7,463 bases of DNA from Thermoplasmata archaeon. GTDB lineage: Archaea > Thermoplasmatota > E2 > DHVEG-1 > B18-G2. Under the pieces are notes generated by a model. It ran no database searches. It had not been told where the DNA came from and worked only from the letters and a program-made list of their open reading frames with translations. Positions within the stretch are counted from its first letter, which is position 1. Each line of letters opens with the position of its first letter. Positions 5,276 through 7,463 of this stretch are shown piece after piece. The position numbers were made by a program, and so were the translations under genes. Location of the stretch: contig QMTN01000014.1 of NCBI GenBank assembly GCA_003651105.1, forward strand, positions 1 through 7,463. The letters are read 5' to 3'.

Positions 5276-5419
5276 CTATTTCCTTCCAGAGAAGATCCTT
5301 GGTTTCACCCTTTTTCCAAAGATGAGAAGACCTCTCCTCATCGCTTCTTCGGCCACCTCTCTCTTCCTGGTATAGAATCTTACGCTACCATTCTCCCAGT
5401 ACCATAGAAACTCGGTCAT
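5276..5419 (-). CDS. Small basic protein, 47 residues, function unknown
   Basis: This is a short gene that length cut-offs would miss. Translation begins MTEFLWYWENGSVRFYT and ends FSGRK, with 12 Lys/Arg against 5 acidic residues. The pattern suggests two strands around an E-N-G turn (3-16) followed by an amphipathic helix (about 20-30) and a basic tail, a compact beta-beta-alpha unit that could contact nucleic acid; this is inference only. Support for it being real: a consensus archaeal TATA box TTTAAATA (5461-5468 on the minus strand) sits 42-49 bases upstream, which would place the message start near 5438. GGTGA (5424-5428) lies four bases before the ATG. The frame fills nearly all of the space between the neighbours, and the composition is protein-like. 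It is followed after 41 bases by aIF2-beta, so the two may be coexpressed. No family is recognised. Confidence 0.68.
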   Translation of the reverse strand: MTEFLWYWENGSVRFYTRKREVAEEAMRRGLLIFGKRVKPRIFSGRK

Positions 5420-5460
5420 CTCCTCACCCCATGGTTAAGCAAAGGTGGAAAGTTCCTCGG

Positions 5461-5468
5461 TATTTAAA
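5461..5468 (-). promoter_or_regulatory. Consensus TATA box for the 47-residue gene
   Basis: The minus strand reads TTTAAATA, a near-ideal archaeal TATA box, just 9 bases beyond the stop of the preceding large gene. Its centre is about 45 bases upstream of the ATG at 5419, predicting a leader of about 20 bases containing GGTGA. It marks the start of a new transcription unit that may include aIF2-beta. Confidence 0.65.
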
Positions 5469-5477
5469 CATTTCTTT

Positions 5478-7463
5478 TTATTCCGCGTCGATCTCTATTC
5501 CCAAGGCACCTTTGTAGATGCCACCATGGGTCCAGTTGGTTGAAAGGGTCTGATCCACTGCGGTGAAACCCTCGGTTACCATGACCCTTCCACTGCTCGC
5601 GAATACAGAGAAACCCTTGAAAACGATCTTCCTTCCCTCCACTCTCTCCGGCTTCCCTTCTATCACCGGAAAGAGCACCTTCTTGCAAGATAGGTCGTGA
5701 CCTAGAACCTTTATGATAAGTGGATCAAAGAGCACACGGATCTTTCCGTTCTCACGCAGGGCCCTGATTCTACTCTCTATCCTGTGCAAGCTTGTCTGAT
5801 AGTAGATCTTTGCGGTGTTATTCTTCTCGATCTCAACACTAAACCTTTTCTTCTTCACCTTCTCAAGGGGATACACCTTCGGTTTCCTCACGATCCTTGG
5901 TTCCCTCACACCCCAGATGAAGCTCTTCACCTCTGATAAGCCGAGTAAGAACTTACCGTACCTCCCCCTGAGAAACCTCTTGATCCTTCGCTTGATCGAG
6001 CTCGAGAGGGAGTATGGATCAAAGAATGAAAAGAAGATCCCATGCTCACTCATCTGCACTCCATCTATGGGCTCGATCCTGAATTTCTCAACATCGAACA
6101 CCAGCTTCTCCCTATCTCTCAAGAGAAGGATCAACTTCTTGCCATCGCGGATCACAAACTCGATATCCTTATCCTCTTCCTCAATATCCTTCTCATGTTC
6201 ATCCCTTTTATCCTGAAATCTGAAGAAGTTGGTCGATGCGTTCATCAGCTCCACCGTTGCGAAGGTCTGCTCCATCGGGAGAGGTTCCAGACCATCGGAA
6301 AACCTCGGAAAGATACCCTCACATATGCCACCGTTCTCGCTGATCCATCTGATGGTCCTGACAAAGAGAATCTTGGCAATATCCTTCCAGAAAGGGTCTC
6401 CAGATAGCTTGCTGAGCCTATTGTAGGTTGATACCAGGAGAAGGCTTTCGTATGGCGATATCCTCGGTGTTATGGATTCCGATATCGGATGGAAGTTGAA
6501 CGATAGCTCCATCTGCTTGGTATCATAGAAATAGAACCATGTCAGCGCGTAGTAAGCATAGGTCAGCGCCCTTTCAAGGTAATCCCTTTTTCCAAGGACC
6601 TCGAAGGCATCCATGAATGCTTCCATCACCGCGATAGCTGAGAATGCTTCGGCTTCCCTTATACCTATATCCCTTAGACCGTGATAGCAAACCGGATATT
6701 CTGTATCCAGATAATTCAGACCCCTCAACGCCCTCTCGAGCATTTCCCCATCCCCGAACCTCCTGTAACCGAGGAGCAAAGCCCTGACACATTCTGCGGT
6801 TCCGCCATGCGTCTCGAATCTCTCAAGATCCTCTGGCCTGAACCTTATGAAACCCTCCTGTCTTATCGCCATGGGCCATGATCCGTTCTCCTTCTGGGTG
6901 GAAGCGATGTAATCGAGAGACTCTCTAACTAACCGATCCAGCTCCTCATCCTTTTCCATCTCGAGAAACCTGAGCAAATGAAAAGCTATAGTCGCCTGCC
7001 CGCCCGGATAGCCAGAGTAACCGCAATCCATGTAAAAGAATCCTTCAAGATCATCTCCTGCCAGGTTCGTCATATTGTACCAGATTATCCCCCTACCTTT
7101 CCTCAGGCCTCTCTTGTAAAGCCTCGGGTTCTTGAAGATATCTCTCAACTTATTGCTCCACTCCTTGAAATCCTCATCCCCACTCTCTCTGAACCATCTC
7201 TCGAAATAGTGCAACCTCACCGCATCGAACGATGGGAGAGAGTAGCTTGAGTTGACGAAAACGAAGCCAGGAGCCCTGCTCCATGGAAGCTGTAGAAATG
7301 TTCCCGTCAGGGAATCGAAGGATCTCCACAGCGCATTCTTCCCTTTCAGGAAAATCCGGTAGGGATCCTCGATTTTTGCTTCTTTGGGAAGTTTTTTCGA
7401 TACAAAATCTCTCACGCCCTGCCTCCAATCTTTTATCTCCTTTATCCTGAGCCTGAACTCGAA
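5478..7463 (-). CDS. Large alpha/alpha-toroid-like protein with C-terminal beta region, 5'-truncated; function unknown
   Basis: No named family is recognised. The frame stays open to the right edge, adding FEFRLRIKEIKDWRQG before the GTG at 7415, so that GTG is not the true start and at least 661 residues are encoded. Numbering from that GTG: residues about 125-400 form repeated paired helices typical of alpha/alpha toroid enzymes (six-hairpin glycosidases, C5-epimerases, terpene cyclases). They include GYPGGQATIAFHLLRFLE (135-152), a QKENGSWP turn resembling a QW repeat (174-181), ETHGGTAECVRALL (201-214), GIREAEAFSAIAVMEAF (251-267), ISPYESLLLVSTYNRL (319-334), and ENGGICEGIFPRF then MEQTFATVELMNA (360-393). 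A very acidic linker (401-418) precedes a mixed beta region (419-645) with a basic segment (474-524). Aromatic residues and conserved-looking E/D-G turns suggest a carbohydrate-active role, but no catalytic residue can be named. No membrane span is seen in the visible part. The stop is 9 bases from the next gene's TATA box. Confidence 0.85.
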   Translation of the reverse strand, partial: FEFRLRIKEIKDWRQGVRDFVSKKLPKEAKIEDPYRIFLKGKNALWRSFDSLTGTFLQLPWSRAPGFVFVNSSYSLPSFDAVRLHYFERWFRESGDEDFKEWSNKLRDIFKNPRLYKRGLRKGRGIIWYNMTNLAGDDLEGFFYMDCGYSGYPGGQATIAFHLLRFLEMEKDEELDRLVRESLDYIASTQKENGSWPMAIRQEGFIRFRPEDLERFETHGGTAECVRALLLGYRRFGDGEMLERALRGLNYLDTEYPVCYHGLRDIGIREAEAFSAIAVMEAFMDAFEVLGKRDYLERALTYAYYALTWFYFYDTKQMELSFNFHPISESITPRISPYESLLLVSTYNRLSKLSGDPFWKDIAKILFVRTIRWISENGGICEGIFPRFSDGLEPLPMEQTFATVELMNASTNFFRFQDKRDEHEKDIEEEDKDIEFVIRDGKKLILLLRDREKLVFDVEKFRIEPIDGVQMSEHGIFFSFFDPYSLSSSIKRRIKRFLRGRYGKFLLGLSEVKSFIWGVREPRIVRKPKVYPLEKVKKKRFSVEIEKNNTAKIYYQTSLHRIESRIRALRENGKIRVLFDPLIIKVLGHDLSCKKVLFPVIEGKPERVEGRKIVFKGFSVFASSGRVMVTEGFTAVDQTLSTNWTHGGIYKGALGIEIDAE

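Noticed and set aside
7413..7415. GTG at 7415 as the start of the large protein
   Set aside because: The frame is open with protein-like sequence to the right edge and there is no clear need for a start here; the gene is treated as cut by the window.

Overview
The window is archaeal and appears euryarchaeal. It encodes the clamp-loader large subunit RfcL, translation initiation factor aIF2-beta, an archaeal-type UMP kinase and an FtsZ of the archaeal FtsZ2 type. The promoters are TTTAAATA-like, some starts look leaderless, others have GGAG/GGTGA ribosome sites, and AGG/AGA and ATA codons are frequent. FtsZ2 reads very like the haloarchaeal FtsZ2, and aIF2-beta carries a C-terminal TRAM domain. 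This suggests a relative of Archaeoglobi, Methanosarcina-class, Syntrophoarchaeum/ANME-1 or Halobacteria lineages, but codon use and A+T-rich promoters do not look haloarchaeal. The lineage is an inference; no search was run.

Layout, left to right. Bases 1-1175 (+) hold the C-terminal part of rfcL, cut by the left edge. Bases 1172-1900 (-) encode a single-span membrane protein with a glycosylatable outer domain and a charged cytoplasmic tail; its stop shares a CTAG with the rfcL stop. A divergent promoter region (1901-1983) separates it from a two-gene (+) unit: a conserved archaeal protein with a SecB-like C-terminal pattern (1984-2403) and pyrH, UMP kinase (2414-3079). From 3076 to the right edge everything is on the minus strand. 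In transcription order these are: a large alpha/alpha-toroid-like protein cut by the right edge (5478-7463), a 47-residue basic protein with its own strong TATA box (5276-5419), aIF2-beta-TRAM (4614-5234), the ribbon-helix-helix regulator cdrS (4251-4478) and ftsZ2 (3076-4155).

The most informative region is 3076-4613. A small ribbon-helix-helix protein directly upstream of ftsZ2 matches the cdrS-ftsZ2 arrangement described in haloarchaea, where CdrS controls cell division. Here the promoter side carries repeated GTCATC, TTTTGTC and GACAA elements, several about 20-22 bases apart, which look like operators. The cdrS-ftsZ2 gap carries a perfect 10-bp hairpin with a second copy of one arm. These suggest control both at the promoter and between the two genes.

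The genome is tightly packed. Both convergent gene pairs overlap by four bases through their stop codons, and no gene-free stretch exceeds about 140 bases. No RNA gene, mobile element, CRISPR array or replication origin was seen. The least understood items are the large toroid-like protein, the 47-residue protein and the membrane protein.
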